Of a DNA stretch of 64,000 nt, positions 24,801 to 34,313 are shown piece after piece. Positions within the stretch are counted from its first letter, which is position 1, and every line of letters starts with the position of its first letter. Below the pieces are notes generated by a model, which was not told where the DNA came from, made no database searches, and saw only the letters and a program-made list of their open reading frames with translations. Made by a program: the position numbers and the translations under genes. The stretch is taken from positions 1,240,001 to 1,304,000 of the forward strand of contig OY821614.1 of the NCBI GenBank assembly GCA_963682085.1, in the 5' to 3' direction. The stretch is from Thiodubiliella sp900128405. Its GTDB lineage: Bacteria > Pseudomonadota > Gammaproteobacteria > PS1 > Pseudothioglobaceae.

Positions 24801-25754
24801 ATGAGAATTTTAATTGCGTTTTTCACTCTTTTTTTATCAATTCAATCACAGGCAAAATTAGCAGATGGTTTGTATGCTAATTTACACACTAACCAAGGTG
24901 ATATTATCGTTCAACTTGCTTATAAAAAAGCGCCGTTGACGGTGATTAATTTTGTTGGTTTGGCAGAAGGCACAAAGCGTTCAAATGTCAAAATAGGTAA
25001 GCCATTTTATAATGGCTTAAAATTCCACCGAGTGATTGATAATTTTATGATTCAGGGTGGTGATCCTAAGGGCAATGGCACAGGCGGTCCGGGTTATCAA
25101 TTTGCGGATGAATTTAGTGATTTAAAGCATGATAGTGGTGGTATTTTATCTATGGCAAATTCAGGGCCGGGAACTAATGGTTCACAATTTTTTATTACGC
25201 ATACAGCAACGCCGCATTTGAATGACAAGCATACAGTTTTTGGGCGTGTGGTTAAAGGTATGGAAGTGGTAAATAGCATTAAACAAGAGGATTTTATTCG
25301 TAAGTTAAATATTATTCGGATTGGTGATGAGGCTAAAAAATTCCAAACGGATGAAGCGGCTTTTCAAGCACAAAGTAAAAAATATTTAGTTAAAAATAAC
25401 GAAAAACTGACTAAGTTTGTTAAAAAAAACTATCCAAATGCAAAAGCTAGAAACAGCAGACACTTTATACAAGTTAATCAAGCGGGAACTGGTGCAAAAT
25501 CAAACACAGGCAATGTGGTAAAAGTTAACATATCATTTAGGATAAGTAACAAAGAAATTAAAGAAGTTAAAGAAATTAAAGAAATAATAACTTTTACCTT
25601 AGGCGATGGCACCATTCATAATGACATTGAACAATCGATATTAGGGATGAAAGTCGGTGAAAAACGCACTGTTATTATGCGTGATGATATCAATATTATG
25701 CCAAAAGGTTCGTTTGTGATTGTGAATTTGGAGCTTATATCAATAAGTAAATAA
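24801..25754 (+). CDS. Periplasmic peptidyl-prolyl isomerase, cyclophilin plus FKBP-like domain
   Basis: A 317-residue protein. A signal peptide (MRILIAFFTLFLSIQSQA) is followed by a complete cyclophilin domain (about 22-185) with FHRVIDNFMIQGGDPKGNGTGGPGY and SQFFITHTATPHLNDKHTVFG. Bacterial cyclophilins usually end there. This one continues with a charged linker and a C-terminal domain (about 225-317) with GAKSNTGNVVKVN, ILGMKVGEKRTVIM and GSFVIVNLELISI, which follow the pattern of an FKBP-type isomerase. A dual-fold isomerase is uncommon; the FKBP call is by pattern. It would assist folding of exported proteins. The stop codon is one base before the mraY ATG. Confidence 0.88.
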   Translation: MRILIAFFTLFLSIQSQAKLADGLYANLHTNQGDIIVQLAYKKAPLTVINFVGLAEGTKRSNVKIGKPFYNGLKFHRVIDNFMIQGGDPKGNGTGGPGYQFADEFSDLKHDSGGILSMANSGPGTNGSQFFITHTATPHLNDKHTVFGRVVKGMEVVNSIKQEDFIRKLNIIRIGDEAKKFQTDEAAFQAQSKKYLVKNNEKLTKFVKKNYPNAKARNSRHFIQVNQAGTGAKSNTGNVVKVNISFRISNKEIKEVKEIKEIITFTLGDGTIHNDIEQSILGMKVGEKRTVIMRDDINIMPKGSFVIVNLELISISK

Positions 25755-25755
25755 T

Positions 25756-26841
25756 ATGTTCCTAGAGTTCATTAATTTCCTTACTCAATTTGATTCGGGT
25801 TTTAATGTTCTACAATATTTGACACTTCGTGCAATTTTAGCAATGTTGATGTCTTTGTTTACTATGCTCGCCTTAGGTCGTTTGTTTATCAATCGATTAC
25901 AGCAATATCAAATTGCTCAAATTATTCGCCACGATGGCCCAGAATCACACTTGTCTAAGGCGGGTACGCCAACTATGGGTGGTATCTTAATTTTATTCTC
26001 TTTTATTAGCAGCGTGCTGGTGTGGGGTAATTTACACAATGTTTATCTTTGGATTGTGGTGGTGGTTGCGTTGGTTTTTGGGGTGATTGGCTTTATTGAT
26101 GATTACTTAAAAATTAGCAAAAAATCTGCCAATGGCTTGAACGCCAAACAAAAATATTTGGCACAATCGTTTAGTGCGATTGCGATTTCGTTATGGATAG
26201 TGAGTAACACCGAGCAAGCAATCTCCACTGATTTGCTAATTCCTTTCTTTAAAGATTTGACTGTGCCATTAGGTGCTATCGGCTTGGCTGTGTTGTCTTA
26301 TTTTGTGATTGTCGGCAGTTCTAATGCGGTTAATCTAACCGATGGTTTGGATGGTTTGGCGATTATGCCAACTGTTTTGATTGCAGGGGCTTTGGCAGTT
26401 TTTGCCTATATTGGCAGTAATTATCATTTTTCTGAATATCTAAATATGCCTTTTATGCCGATTGCCAGCGAGATGGTGGTTGTTTGTGCTGCTTTGGTTG
26501 GTGCGGGGTTGGGTTTTTTATGGTTTAACACTTATCCTGCTGAGGTTTTTATGGGCGATGTTGGCTCATTGGCGTTGGGTGCGATTTTGGCAGTTATTGC
26601 TATTGTTGTTCGTCAAGAAATTTTACTGTTTATTATGGGCGGTATCTTTGTTGCTGAAACGCTCTCAGTATTAATTCAGGTTGCGTGGTATAAGCGCACT
26701 AAAAAGCGCATTTTTTTGATGGCACCTTTGCATCATCATTTTGAGAAAAAAGGAATGTCTGAGCCGAAAATTATCGTGCGTTTTTGGATGATTACCTTAA
26801 TTTTGGTGCTAATCAGTCTGGCTTCTATTAAAATACGCTGA
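25756..26841 (+). CDS. mraY: Phospho-N-acetylmuramoyl-pentapeptide-transferase MraY
   Basis: A 361-residue polytopic membrane enzyme (E. coli: 360) that transfers phospho-MurNAc-pentapeptide to undecaprenyl phosphate to make lipid I. The family motifs are all present: GTPTMGGI, the FIDDYLKI aspartates, NLTDGLDGLA, FMGDVGSLALG and the PLHHHFE histidine motif. It follows the isomerase gene by one base and precedes the deaminase by two, so it is expressed in that operon. It is normally found in the dcw cluster between murF and murD. Here its neighbours are unrelated to the cell wall. Confidence 0.97.
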   Translation: MFLEFINFLTQFDSGFNVLQYLTLRAILAMLMSLFTMLALGRLFINRLQQYQIAQIIRHDGPESHLSKAGTPTMGGILILFSFISSVLVWGNLHNVYLWIVVVVALVFGVIGFIDDYLKISKKSANGLNAKQKYLAQSFSAIAISLWIVSNTEQAISTDLLIPFFKDLTVPLGAIGLAVLSYFVIVGSSNAVNLTDGLDGLAIMPTVLIAGALAVFAYIGSNYHFSEYLNMPFMPIASEMVVVCAALVGAGLGFLWFNTYPAEVFMGDVGSLALGAILAVIAIVVRQEILLFIMGGIFVAETLSVLIQVAWYKRTKKRIFLMAPLHHHFEKKGMSEPKIIVRFWMITLILVLISLASIKIR

Positions 26842-26843
26842 TT

Positions 26844-27287
26844 ATGGATATATTAAATAAATGGGATGAACGCTATTTATCGTTAGCAAAGGAAATTGCC
26901 ACTTGGTCAAAAGACCCATCCACTCAAGTTGGTGCAGTTATTGTTGGTAGTAAAAAAGAGGTTTTGTCCCAAGGGTTTAACGGCTTTCCACGCAATATTA
27001 ATGACTCTGATGAACGCTATAATGATAGGAAAACTAAATACAAGTTTGTGGTTCACGCTGAGATGAATGCAATTTATAACGCCACTTATTCTGGCACTTC
27101 GCTTGATGGGGCAACCTTATATGTTTATGGATTGCCTATTTGCTCAGAATGTGCCAAAGGTATTATTCAAGTTGGCATTAAAAAAGTGGTGGTAAAAAAA
27201 TCCAAAGAACTTGATTGCTGGAACGACAGCTTTAAACTCTCAAAAGCGATGTTTGATGAAGCGAGCGTTAAGCTGATTATTAAATAA
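26844..27287 (+). CDS. dCMP deaminase family protein
   Basis: A 147-residue zinc-dependent cytidine/deoxycytidylate deaminase. The zinc site is HAEMNAI (His and catalytic Glu) with PICSECAKGI (two Cys). The N-terminus LAKEIATWSKDPSTQVGAVI is typical of dCMP deaminases, which make dUMP for thymidylate synthesis. ComE-like and tRNA deaminases share the zinc site but differ in length and N-terminus. Its stop codon overlaps the prfC start (TAATG), so the two are translationally coupled. Confidence 0.9.
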   Translation: MDILNKWDERYLSLAKEIATWSKDPSTQVGAVIVGSKKEVLSQGFNGFPRNINDSDERYNDRKTKYKFVVHAEMNAIYNATYSGTSLDGATLYVYGLPICSECAKGIIQVGIKKVVVKKSKELDCWNDSFKLSKAMFDEASVKLIIK

Positions 27288-28858
27288 TGATATCTGAAAT
27301 TTCCAAACGCCGCACTTTTGCGATTATTTCCCACCCTGATGCGGGCAAAACCACAGTTACCGAAAAACTGCTACTTTATGCAGGTGCAATCAAAACAGCA
27401 GGCAGTGTGAAAGCCAGAAAATCCAATACTCACGCTACTTCAGACTGGATGGAGATGGAGAAAGAAAGGGGGATTTCCATTACTTCGTCCATCATGCAAT
27501 TTGAGTATGATAATCATGTGATTAATTTACTAGACACACCGGGGCATGAGGATTTTTCCGAGGACACTTATCGCACATTAACCGCAGTAGATTCAGCGTT
27601 AATGGTAATTGATGTTGCCAAAGGTGTAGAAATGCGAACCATTAAATTGATGGAAGTGTGCCGCTTGCGAGACACGCCAATTTTGACCTTTATCAACAAA
27701 CTTGACCGTGAAGGCAAAACGCCCATTGATTTACTGGATGAAGTGGAAACTGTGCTGAATATTGAATGTGCACCTATTACTTGGCCAATTGGTATGGGCA
27801 AGCGTTTTAAAGGTGTGGTGCATTTACTTGAGGACAAAGTTTATTTATATGAAACAGGGAAGAATTCTGAAATTGGTGAGAATATTATTATTGACGGCGT
27901 TAATAACCCTCAACTTGATGAAATTTTAGGTGAAGATGTGGTGCTTGAAATGCGTGAAGAGGTTGAACTTATTCGTGAAACTACCACGCCATTTAACTTG
28001 GATGAATTTTTAGCGGGCAAACAAACGCCCGTATTTTTTGGCTCAGCCATCTCAAATTTTGGTATTCAAAATTTACTAGATGGTTTTCTTGAATATGCAC
28101 CAACGCCAAAAAATCGTGAATCAGATATCCGAGAAGTCAAGCCTGAGGAAGATAAACTCACTGGCTTTGTGTTTAAAATTCAAGCCAATATGGATCCAAA
28201 ACACCATGACCGTCTTGCTTTTATGCGGTTGGTAAGTGGGCAGTATAAAAAAGGTATGAAGGTTTTGCAAGTGTCTACAGGCAAACAAATCAAAATCGCC
28301 AATGCAGTTACTTTTATGTCGCGTGAACGCTCTTCGGCAGAAGTGGCTTATGCGGGCGATGTGATTGGCATTCACAATCATGGTGGTATTAGTATTGGCG
28401 ATACTTTTACCCAAGGTGAAAAACTCTCATTTCAAGGCATTCCAAACTTTGCCCCAGAATTATTTCGTCGTGCTGTTTTAAAAGATCCGCTCAAAGCCAA
28501 AGCCTTACAAAAGGGTCTAAATCAACTCTCAGAAGAAGGAGCAACCCAAGTATTTCGCCCAATAATCAATAATTCGCAAATTCTCGGTGCAGTTGGTGTT
28601 TTGCAATTTGATGTAGTTGCCCACCGCTTGAAATATGAATATGGAGTTGATTGCCAGTTTGAAACCATTAATATTGCCACAGCACGCTGGATAACAGGCA
28701 GTGACAAAGACATTGAGCAACTCAAAACCAAAGCAGGCAACAATGTGGCAATTGATTCTGCTGGCGTTCTCACTTATTTGGCACCATCTACGGTTAATTT
28801 GCAACTCACTATAGAACGACATCCAAACCTAGTTTTCTCTGCTACCCGTGAGCATTAG
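27287..28858 (+). CDS. prfC: Peptide chain release factor 3
   Basis: A 523-residue translational GTPase (E. coli RF3: 529) that recycles RF1/RF2 from the ribosome after termination. The G1 motif is SHPDAGKTT, G2 is RGISITSS, G3 is DTPGHEDFSEDT and G4 is NKLDREG. The C-terminal domain is full length. It is the last gene of isomerase-mraY-deaminase-prfC, followed by a good terminator. Confidence 0.97.
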   Translation: MISEISKRRTFAIISHPDAGKTTVTEKLLLYAGAIKTAGSVKARKSNTHATSDWMEMEKERGISITSSIMQFEYDNHVINLLDTPGHEDFSEDTYRTLTAVDSALMVIDVAKGVEMRTIKLMEVCRLRDTPILTFINKLDREGKTPIDLLDEVETVLNIECAPITWPIGMGKRFKGVVHLLEDKVYLYETGKNSEIGENIIIDGVNNPQLDEILGEDVVLEMREEVELIRETTTPFNLDEFLAGKQTPVFFGSAISNFGIQNLLDGFLEYAPTPKNRESDIREVKPEEDKLTGFVFKIQANMDPKHHDRLAFMRLVSGQYKKGMKVLQVSTGKQIKIANAVTFMSRERSSAEVAYAGDVIGIHNHGGISIGDTFTQGEKLSFQGIPNFAPELFRRAVLKDPLKAKALQKGLNQLSEEGATQVFRPIINNSQILGAVGVLQFDVVAHRLKYEYGVDCQFETINIATARWITGSDKDIEQLKTKAGNNVAIDSAGVLTYLAPSTVNLQLTIERHPNLVFSATREH

Positions 28859-28861
28859 CCG

Positions 28862-28892
28862 AAAAAAAACGACCTATTAAGGTCGTTTTAAA
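28862..28892 (+). terminator. Intrinsic terminator after prfC
   Basis: The 9-bp stem aaacgacct / aggtcgttt around a 4-base loop (28867-28888) lies 8 bases after the prfC stop codon. A run of As precedes it and a short T run follows, so it can also serve the convergent zinc-ribbon gene. Confidence 0.85.
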
Positions 28893-28909
28893 AAAATATC
28901 ATACAGTCT

Positions 28910-29101
28910 TTAAATTGGACAACTCATATCTTTACCGCAACACATTGGTGATTTGATTTTTCCATGGCCATTTGGACATTCTGATATTTGCACACTTGAC
29001 CCATCTTCTAGTGCTAAATTTCCATCTATTAATGGCGCATCACATTTTCCACAAGTTGCATTGACACTCATACCACATTCTTTACATTCATAAGTTGGCA
29101 T
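28910..29101 (-). CDS. Small zinc-ribbon protein
   Basis: A 63-residue cysteine-rich protein with three or four knuckles: CKECG, CGKC, a lone C before PNGHGK, and CCGKDMSCPI at the C-terminus. These would bind one or two zinc ions. The family resembles small rubredoxin/zinc-ribbon proteins of unknown function in sulfur-oxidising gammaproteobacteria. A ribosome binding site (GGAGAAAATA) precedes the ATG. It is convergent with prfC and divergent from the Msr fusion. Confidence 0.8.
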   Translation of the reverse strand: MPTYECKECGMSVNATCGKCDAPLIDGNLALEDGSSVQISECPNGHGKIKSPMCCGKDMSCPI

Positions 29102-29215
29102 TATTTTCTCCTTTTATTTGATAAAATGTTATGTTAAAGTTAACTCAACAACCAAAATTTTATACGATTTGGCTGGTGATATGGTTTTTTTTAATTGTAA
29201 AAAAAAGGGGGATAA

Positions 29216-30520
29216 ATGTTATTAGAAATTGTCTTTGCAGCAGGTTGTTTTTGGGGTGTAGAAAAGAATTTTGAACAAATATCAGGTGTAATTGAGGTAA
29301 CTTCTGGTTACGCTGGCGGTAATTATAACGACCCAACTTACCACCAAGTATTGGCAAATAAAGATGACAGCAAAGCCTTTAATTTTCTAAATATACTTAA
29401 AAAAATTCCTTGGAGTGATGAAGAGGATGAAGAGGAGGATGAAACGAATAACAAAAAGGATGATAAAAATATTGTTAATCACGCCGAAGTCGTCAAAGTC
29501 ATTTACGATACAAAACTGGTTTCTACCGAATTTTTAATTAAAAATTTCTGGGAATTGCACGACCCCACACAAACCGATGGGCAAGGTAATGACAAAGGTA
29601 ACAATTACCGTTCTGCTATTTATTGGACAAACGAGGAGCAAAAGGAAATTGCACTCAATACCAAAGATGCGTATCAACAATTATTAAGCGAACAAGGTTT
29701 TGGTAAAATTGTTACTGAGTTAAAACCTTTGGACAAATTTTGGCCAGCAGAAGATCGTCATCAAAACTATTTAGCCAATAACCCTAATGGTTACTGTCCT
29801 AATCATAAAACAGGGGTGGTGTTTGCTGACAAAGGCGAGATTAAAGAAAAACTTAGTGGCACTTATAACGAACATTTGAAAAACCTTATTTTAAAACCTA
29901 TAAAAGGCAAGGAAATCGTGGTGATTGAATCCGATGCTTATTGCCCTTATTGTGTTGCATTTAAGCAAAAAGTATTGAATAATTACAAGGGTAGTATTCC
30001 CATTAGAAGTGCATTTGCACATAATCTTAAAGGTTATACAATCAAAACACCAACCTTTGCCACGCCTACTATTTTATTCATTGAAGATGGCGTAGAGCAT
30101 TCGGGTTTTCAGGGGTATTTAGCACCCAAAGAATTTTACAAAGCCTTAGGGAAATTCAAACTTGGCGATTCTAAAGCCTTTGATATTGCCTTTAATCAAG
30201 GCACCGAAAGTAGGTTTTGTGAAAAATACGATATTTTCAAAAACACGCCTGATGGTGTATTTGTGGACAAACTTTCAGGTGTGGCGCTATTTGACACTGA
30301 TAATCGCTTTAATTCCAAAAGTGGTTGGTTAAGTTTTACCAAAGCCATTGACAATACTACCATCGAAAAACCCGACAATAATTACGGTATGAACCGCACT
30401 GAAATCATCTCAAAAAGCACAGGTATCCACTTAGGTCATGTATTCGAAGACGGGCCAAATGATATGCGTCGTTTTTGCATCAATGCCACTGTGCTAGATT
30501 TTGTTGCGGACAAAAAGTAA
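29216..30520 (+). CDS. msrAB: Methionine sulfoxide reductase MsrA-thioredoxin-MsrB fusion
   Basis: A 434-residue three-domain repair enzyme. MsrA (1-210) has the catalytic GCFWG (Cys 11) and reduces the S-sulfoxide. The central domain (about 230-300) has a CPYC redox pair (243-246) in a glutaredoxin/DsbA-like setting with a cis-proline TPT. MsrB (about 305-434) ends with GHVFEDGPNDMRRFCIN and its catalytic Cys, and reduces the R-sulfoxide. MsrA carries an acidic, lysine-rich insertion at about 50-85 (SDEEDEEEDE) not usual in the family. Neisseria PilB is ordered Trx-MsrA-MsrB, so this order is different. No signal peptide is seen, so it is probably cytoplasmic. A GGGGG tract lies 6 bases before the ATG. 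Confidence 0.93.
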   Translation: MLLEIVFAAGCFWGVEKNFEQISGVIEVTSGYAGGNYNDPTYHQVLANKDDSKAFNFLNILKKIPWSDEEDEEEDETNNKKDDKNIVNHAEVVKVIYDTKLVSTEFLIKNFWELHDPTQTDGQGNDKGNNYRSAIYWTNEEQKEIALNTKDAYQQLLSEQGFGKIVTELKPLDKFWPAEDRHQNYLANNPNGYCPNHKTGVVFADKGEIKEKLSGTYNEHLKNLILKPIKGKEIVVIESDAYCPYCVAFKQKVLNNYKGSIPIRSAFAHNLKGYTIKTPTFATPTILFIEDGVEHSGFQGYLAPKEFYKALGKFKLGDSKAFDIAFNQGTESRFCEKYDIFKNTPDGVFVDKLSGVALFDTDNRFNSKSGWLSFTKAIDNTTIEKPDNNYGMNRTEIISKSTGIHLGHVFEDGPNDMRRFCINATVLDFVADKK

Positions 30521-30544
30521 TCTTAAAGCCTAATATGTGGTGTT

Positions 30545-31138
30545 TTATTTGTGTGCAAAACTTAAGACAAAATTAACTGCCGCTTTGTCGGAAAGACTTA
30601 AACCGCCAACTGTTTTTGATAAAGCAATTAAATTCTTAGCAGGAATGCCATAATCGTTAGCATTTATAATGATTGGCTTCATAGAGGTAACTAGCAATTT
30701 CTTTTTATAAACTTTCGCAATTAAAACATCTAATTTTATCTTTTTACTAACACCATAAAATTCCAAAATAGCGGGTATTTCCATTCTTTTATAATAGCGA
30801 ATTGATTTGAGTTTTTTCATGTCAATGGTTGCTTTGATAGTCGCCTGAGGGAACTTAGCAACTTTAAAAAACAAATCTTTCATTCTTTGGTCTCTGATTG
30901 ATATATTCGTATTTACGCTGCTTAGGTCAATGTTTATTTCTACCTTTCCTAAAACAGAAATTGATCCTGTTACGCCTTCAAAAACCGCAGGTTCAACAAC
31001 ATATTGTTTTTTTATAGTGCTGAAATTGACTACTGAATTATTGCTGTCAACAATATATTTAGGGGCTGCAAAAGCACTATTCAGTGTGGTTAGTGATAGC
31101 AGTAAAAATGCAGCCAGTGTTGTTTTTATTAGATTCAT
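30545..31138 (-). CDS. YceI-family periplasmic protein
   Basis: A 197-residue exported protein with signal peptide MNLIKTTLAAFLLLSLTTLNSAFAA cut after AFA (described by position: residues 1-24). The mature part matches the YceI lipocalin-like beta-barrel: YIVDSNNSVVNFSTIK, FEGVTGSISV, the FPQATIKATI strand and later VNFVLSFAHK. Family members bind isoprenoid or lipid-like ligands. The ATG at 31136-31138 has AGGAA upstream; a longer frame upstream lacks these features. It stands alone. Confidence 0.85.
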   Translation of the reverse strand: MNLIKTTLAAFLLLSLTTLNSAFAAPKYIVDSNNSVVNFSTIKKQYVVEPAVFEGVTGSISVLGKVEINIDLSSVNTNISIRDQRMKDLFFKVAKFPQATIKATIDMKKLKSIRYYKRMEIPAILEFYGVSKKIKLDVLIAKVYKKKLLVTSMKPIIINANDYGIPAKNLIALSKTVGGLSLSDKAAVNFVLSFAHK

Positions 31139-31175
31139 ATTATTTTCCTTAAAATTATTAATTAAATAGTTGCTC

Positions 31176-31355
31176 CTAAGAATAGACAACATTATTAATC
31201 TGACAGGCTAATAAAGATTGATCAAAATATCCTTCCTCACAATTTTTTATTATACAACGATTTATAATTAATTGTGTTTCTTTATAATTATTTGGATGTG
31301 TTCTCGATTGGTCTTTAAAAAAGGCAGTTTTAATGCGACCTACAGCCTCTTTCAT
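31176..31355 (-). CDS. Possible small ORF or decayed gene fragment
   Basis: A 59-codon frame upstream of yceI begins MKEAVGRIKTAFFKDQ and contains three cysteines (RCIIKNCEEG and LLACQ). The same frame stays open for about 20 more codons upstream (IKSKIQPALTKSE) with no ATG, which suggests the tail of a decayed gene rather than an intact small protein. The rest of 31193-31611 is AT-rich with nothing else I can support. Confidence 0.3.
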   Translation of the reverse strand: MKEAVGRIKTAFFKDQSRTHPNNYKETQLIINRCIIKNCEEGYFDQSLLACQINNVVYS

Positions 31356-31611
31356 TTCTGATTTGGTTAAGGCAGGTTGTATTTTTGATTTTATAAATTT
31401 GATATAACCGACAAATTAATACCATTTTTAAAAATAACATAACAATAAAATCGCTAAAAATACCTTTAAACCATACTGATTTCAATAACATAACCATTGT
31501 AAAAAATAGATGTTAAATGCCAAAATATACCCTATTCTTGGCTAAAAATAGGCGTGCAGTTCATTACTTCTTCTACTTTATTAAATGCTATTAAAACTGC
31601 ATTTTTTATCT

Positions 31612-34206
31612 TTATTGTTCTGCTTCTGTCTCGTCCTCAGGCGTTTCATCATCTTCAGTTTCAGCAATCTTGGCAACGGAAACTAATTTTTCACCTTTGG
31701 CAATTTTGATAAGGGTAACGCCTTGCGTGTTTCTACCGATAATAGAAACATCGGCTGCTCTTGCTCTAACAAGAGTAGCTTTGTTAGAAATGAGCATCAT
31801 TTCATCTTCATCAGTTACTTGGATGGCACCAACGACTTTACCATTTCTGTCGCTGGTTTTAATGGAAATAACGCCTAATCCACCTCGTGCTTGAGAGCGA
31901 TATTCATCAAGTGCGGTGCGTTTGCCAAAACCTTTTTCGGTGGCGGTTAAGATTGAATCTTCACCGTCTGTGACAATGGCTGAAACTATTTCATCCTCTT
32001 TTAACTTCATACCTCGCACACCAATAGCAGTTCTGCCAACAGCACGAACATCAGATTCTTTGAAGCGAATAGATTTACCATTGGCTGAAAATAACATAAT
32101 GTCTTGCTCGCCTGAGGTAATATCAACGCCAACAAGTTTATCACCGTCTCTGAGGTCAATAGCAATGATGCCGCCTTTTCTTGGGCGGGCAAAATTGGTT
32201 AACGATGTCTTTTTACAGGTGCCACTACTGGTTACCATAAAGACAAATTGGTCGTTACTAAATTCAGACACTGGCAAAATGGCGTTAATTGATTCTTCTT
32301 TTTCAAGTGGTAATAAATTAACAATCGGCTTACCTCGTGCGATGCGTGATGCCATTGGCAACTCATACACTTTAAGCCAATGCACCTTACCTGTGGAGGA
32401 AAAACACAATACAGTATCATGTGAATTTGCTACAAATAACTGATCAACAAAATCCTCATCTTTCATTTTGGTGGCGGCTTTGCCTTTGCCACCACGGCGT
32501 TGTGCTTGATAATCACTGAGTGATTGCGCCTTAATATAGCCACCATGAGATAAGGTTACTACGCGTTCTTCTTGGGCAATAAGATCTTCTAATGTTAAGT
32601 CAATTTTATTATCAATAATCTTGGTCATTCTGTCATTGGAAAAGTTCTCACGAATTTCCATTAACTCATCACGAATCACTTGCATCAGTTTTTCAGGATT
32701 TTGCAAAATATCTAATAAATATTTAATCTGTTCTAACAGTTCATTAAATTCATCAAAAATCTTATCTTTTTCTAAACCCGTTAAACGATGAAGTTTTAAA
32801 TCAAGAATGGCTTGTGCTTGCTTTTGTGAAAGTTGGTAGTCGCCACTGGCTTGCAAACCGAGTTCAGGTGGTAATTCTTCTGGCTTAAATAATGACATAT
32901 CACGATCGCCAATCAAATCTTTAATCACACTGCCCTGCCAAGTTTGAGCAATTAATTTTACTTTCGCCTCAGTTGGGTTTTCAGCGGCTTTAATCATTTC
33001 AATGATTTCATCAATATTACTAAGTGCAACCGACAAACCTTCTAAGATGTGTGCACGATTTCTAGCCTTGTTTAATTCAAAAATAGAACGGCGAGTAACA
33101 ACATCACGGCGATGAGCAATAAAGGCATCTAACACGCCTCTTAGCGTCATTAACTTTGGCATACCTTTGTCAATGGCAACCATATTAATGCCAAAAACAG
33201 TTTGCATCTCGGTAAGTTTGTATAAATTGTTTAACATTACTTCTGGCACTTCGCCACGACGAAGCTCAACCACCATACGCATACCGTCTTTATCGGATTC
33301 GTCTCTAAGTCCTGTAATGCCGTCCACTTTTTTATCTTTGACCAATTCAGCAATCTTGGTAATCAACTTGGCTTTATTTACCTGATATGGCAATTCTGTT
33401 ACGACAATGCTTTGTTTGTCTTCCCCTTCAACATGGGAAACAGAGCGAAGATAAATTTTGCCCTTGCCAGTTTCATAGGCTTGACGAATACCACTAGCAC
33501 CATTAATAATACCAGCAGTTGGAAAATCAGGCCCTGGCATTATTGTTAACAATTCATCAATGGTTATGTGGTCATTATCAATCACCCGCAAGCAAGCATC
33601 AATCACTTCTCTTAAATTATGAGGTGGGATGTTAGTCGCCATACCAACTGCAATACCTGATGAACCATTAACGAGAAGATTCGGTACACGGGTTGGCAAT
33701 ACACTTGGCTCAGATTCAGATCCATCGTAGTTGTCAATAAAATCAACGGTTTTTTTCTCTAAATCTCGCAATAATTCATGCGAAAGTTTTGCCATGCGAA
33801 TTTCTGTATAACGCATTGCAGCAGCACGGTCGCCATCAACCGAGCCAAAGTTACCTTGACCGTCAATCAGAATGCTACGCATTGAAAATGGTTGTGCCAT
33901 GCGAACAATCGTGTCATATACTGCCGTATCACCGTGTGGATGATATTTACCAATCACATCACCGACAATACGGGCAGATTTTTTATAGGCTTTGTTGTAG
34001 TCATTACCCAGCACATTCATTGCATACAGGACACGGCGATGCACGGGTTTTAACCCATCTCGAACATCAGGCAAAGCACGACCGACGATGACACTCATTG
34101 CATATTCCAAATAGGAATCTCGCATCTCATCTTCAATAGTAACTACTGGGAAGTTTGGCTCGAAACTGTCGTTTAAATCCTGGGGATTATCAATATCATC
34201 AGACAT
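31612..34206 (-). CDS. gyrA: DNA gyrase subunit A
   Basis: A 864-residue type IIA topoisomerase subunit (E. coli: 875). It cuts and passes DNA and, with GyrB, introduces negative supercoils. The catalytic tyrosine is in AAAMRYTEIRM. The quinolone-resistance region reads HPHGDTAVYDTIVRMAQPF, with Thr at the E. coli Ser83 position and Asp at 87; Thr83 alone is found naturally in many bacteria. The C-terminal beta-pinwheel has the GyrA box QRRGGKGK, which separates it from ParC. The acidic tail is ETEDDETPEDETEAEQ. Confidence 0.98.
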   Translation of the reverse strand: MSDDIDNPQDLNDSFEPNFPVVTIEDEMRDSYLEYAMSVIVGRALPDVRDGLKPVHRRVLYAMNVLGNDYNKAYKKSARIVGDVIGKYHPHGDTAVYDTIVRMAQPFSMRSILIDGQGNFGSVDGDRAAAMRYTEIRMAKLSHELLRDLEKKTVDFIDNYDGSESEPSVLPTRVPNLLVNGSSGIAVGMATNIPPHNLREVIDACLRVIDNDHITIDELLTIMPGPDFPTAGIINGASGIRQAYETGKGKIYLRSVSHVEGEDKQSIVVTELPYQVNKAKLITKIAELVKDKKVDGITGLRDESDKDGMRMVVELRRGEVPEVMLNNLYKLTEMQTVFGINMVAIDKGMPKLMTLRGVLDAFIAHRRDVVTRRSIFELNKARNRAHILEGLSVALSNIDEIIEMIKAAENPTEAKVKLIAQTWQGSVIKDLIGDRDMSLFKPEELPPELGLQASGDYQLSQKQAQAILDLKLHRLTGLEKDKIFDEFNELLEQIKYLLDILQNPEKLMQVIRDELMEIRENFSNDRMTKIIDNKIDLTLEDLIAQEERVVTLSHGGYIKAQSLSDYQAQRRGGKGKAATKMKDEDFVDQLFVANSHDTVLCFSSTGKVHWLKVYELPMASRIARGKPIVNLLPLEKEESINAILPVSEFSNDQFVFMVTSSGTCKKTSLTNFARPRKGGIIAIDLRDGDKLVGVDITSGEQDIMLFSANGKSIRFKESDVRAVGRTAIGVRGMKLKEDEIVSAIVTDGEDSILTATEKGFGKRTALDEYRSQARGGLGVISIKTSDRNGKVVGAIQVTDEDEMMLISNKATLVRARAADVSIIGRNTQGVTLIKIAKGEKLVSVAKIAETEDDETPEDETEAEQ

Positions 34207-34313
34207 ACAAAAAAGGAATAATTAAATTGCCTATATTTTACCCCCAAAGGCACGCAATTCACAACTATAATTTTTCAATTATTTTCTATAAAAAGTTATT
34301 AAAAATCAATTGT

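Noticed and set aside
31612..34206. Quinolone-resistance mutation in GyrA (Thr at the Ser83 position)
   Set aside because: Threonine there is a natural wild-type residue in many bacteria, and ParC has the usual serine, so no resistance claim can be made.
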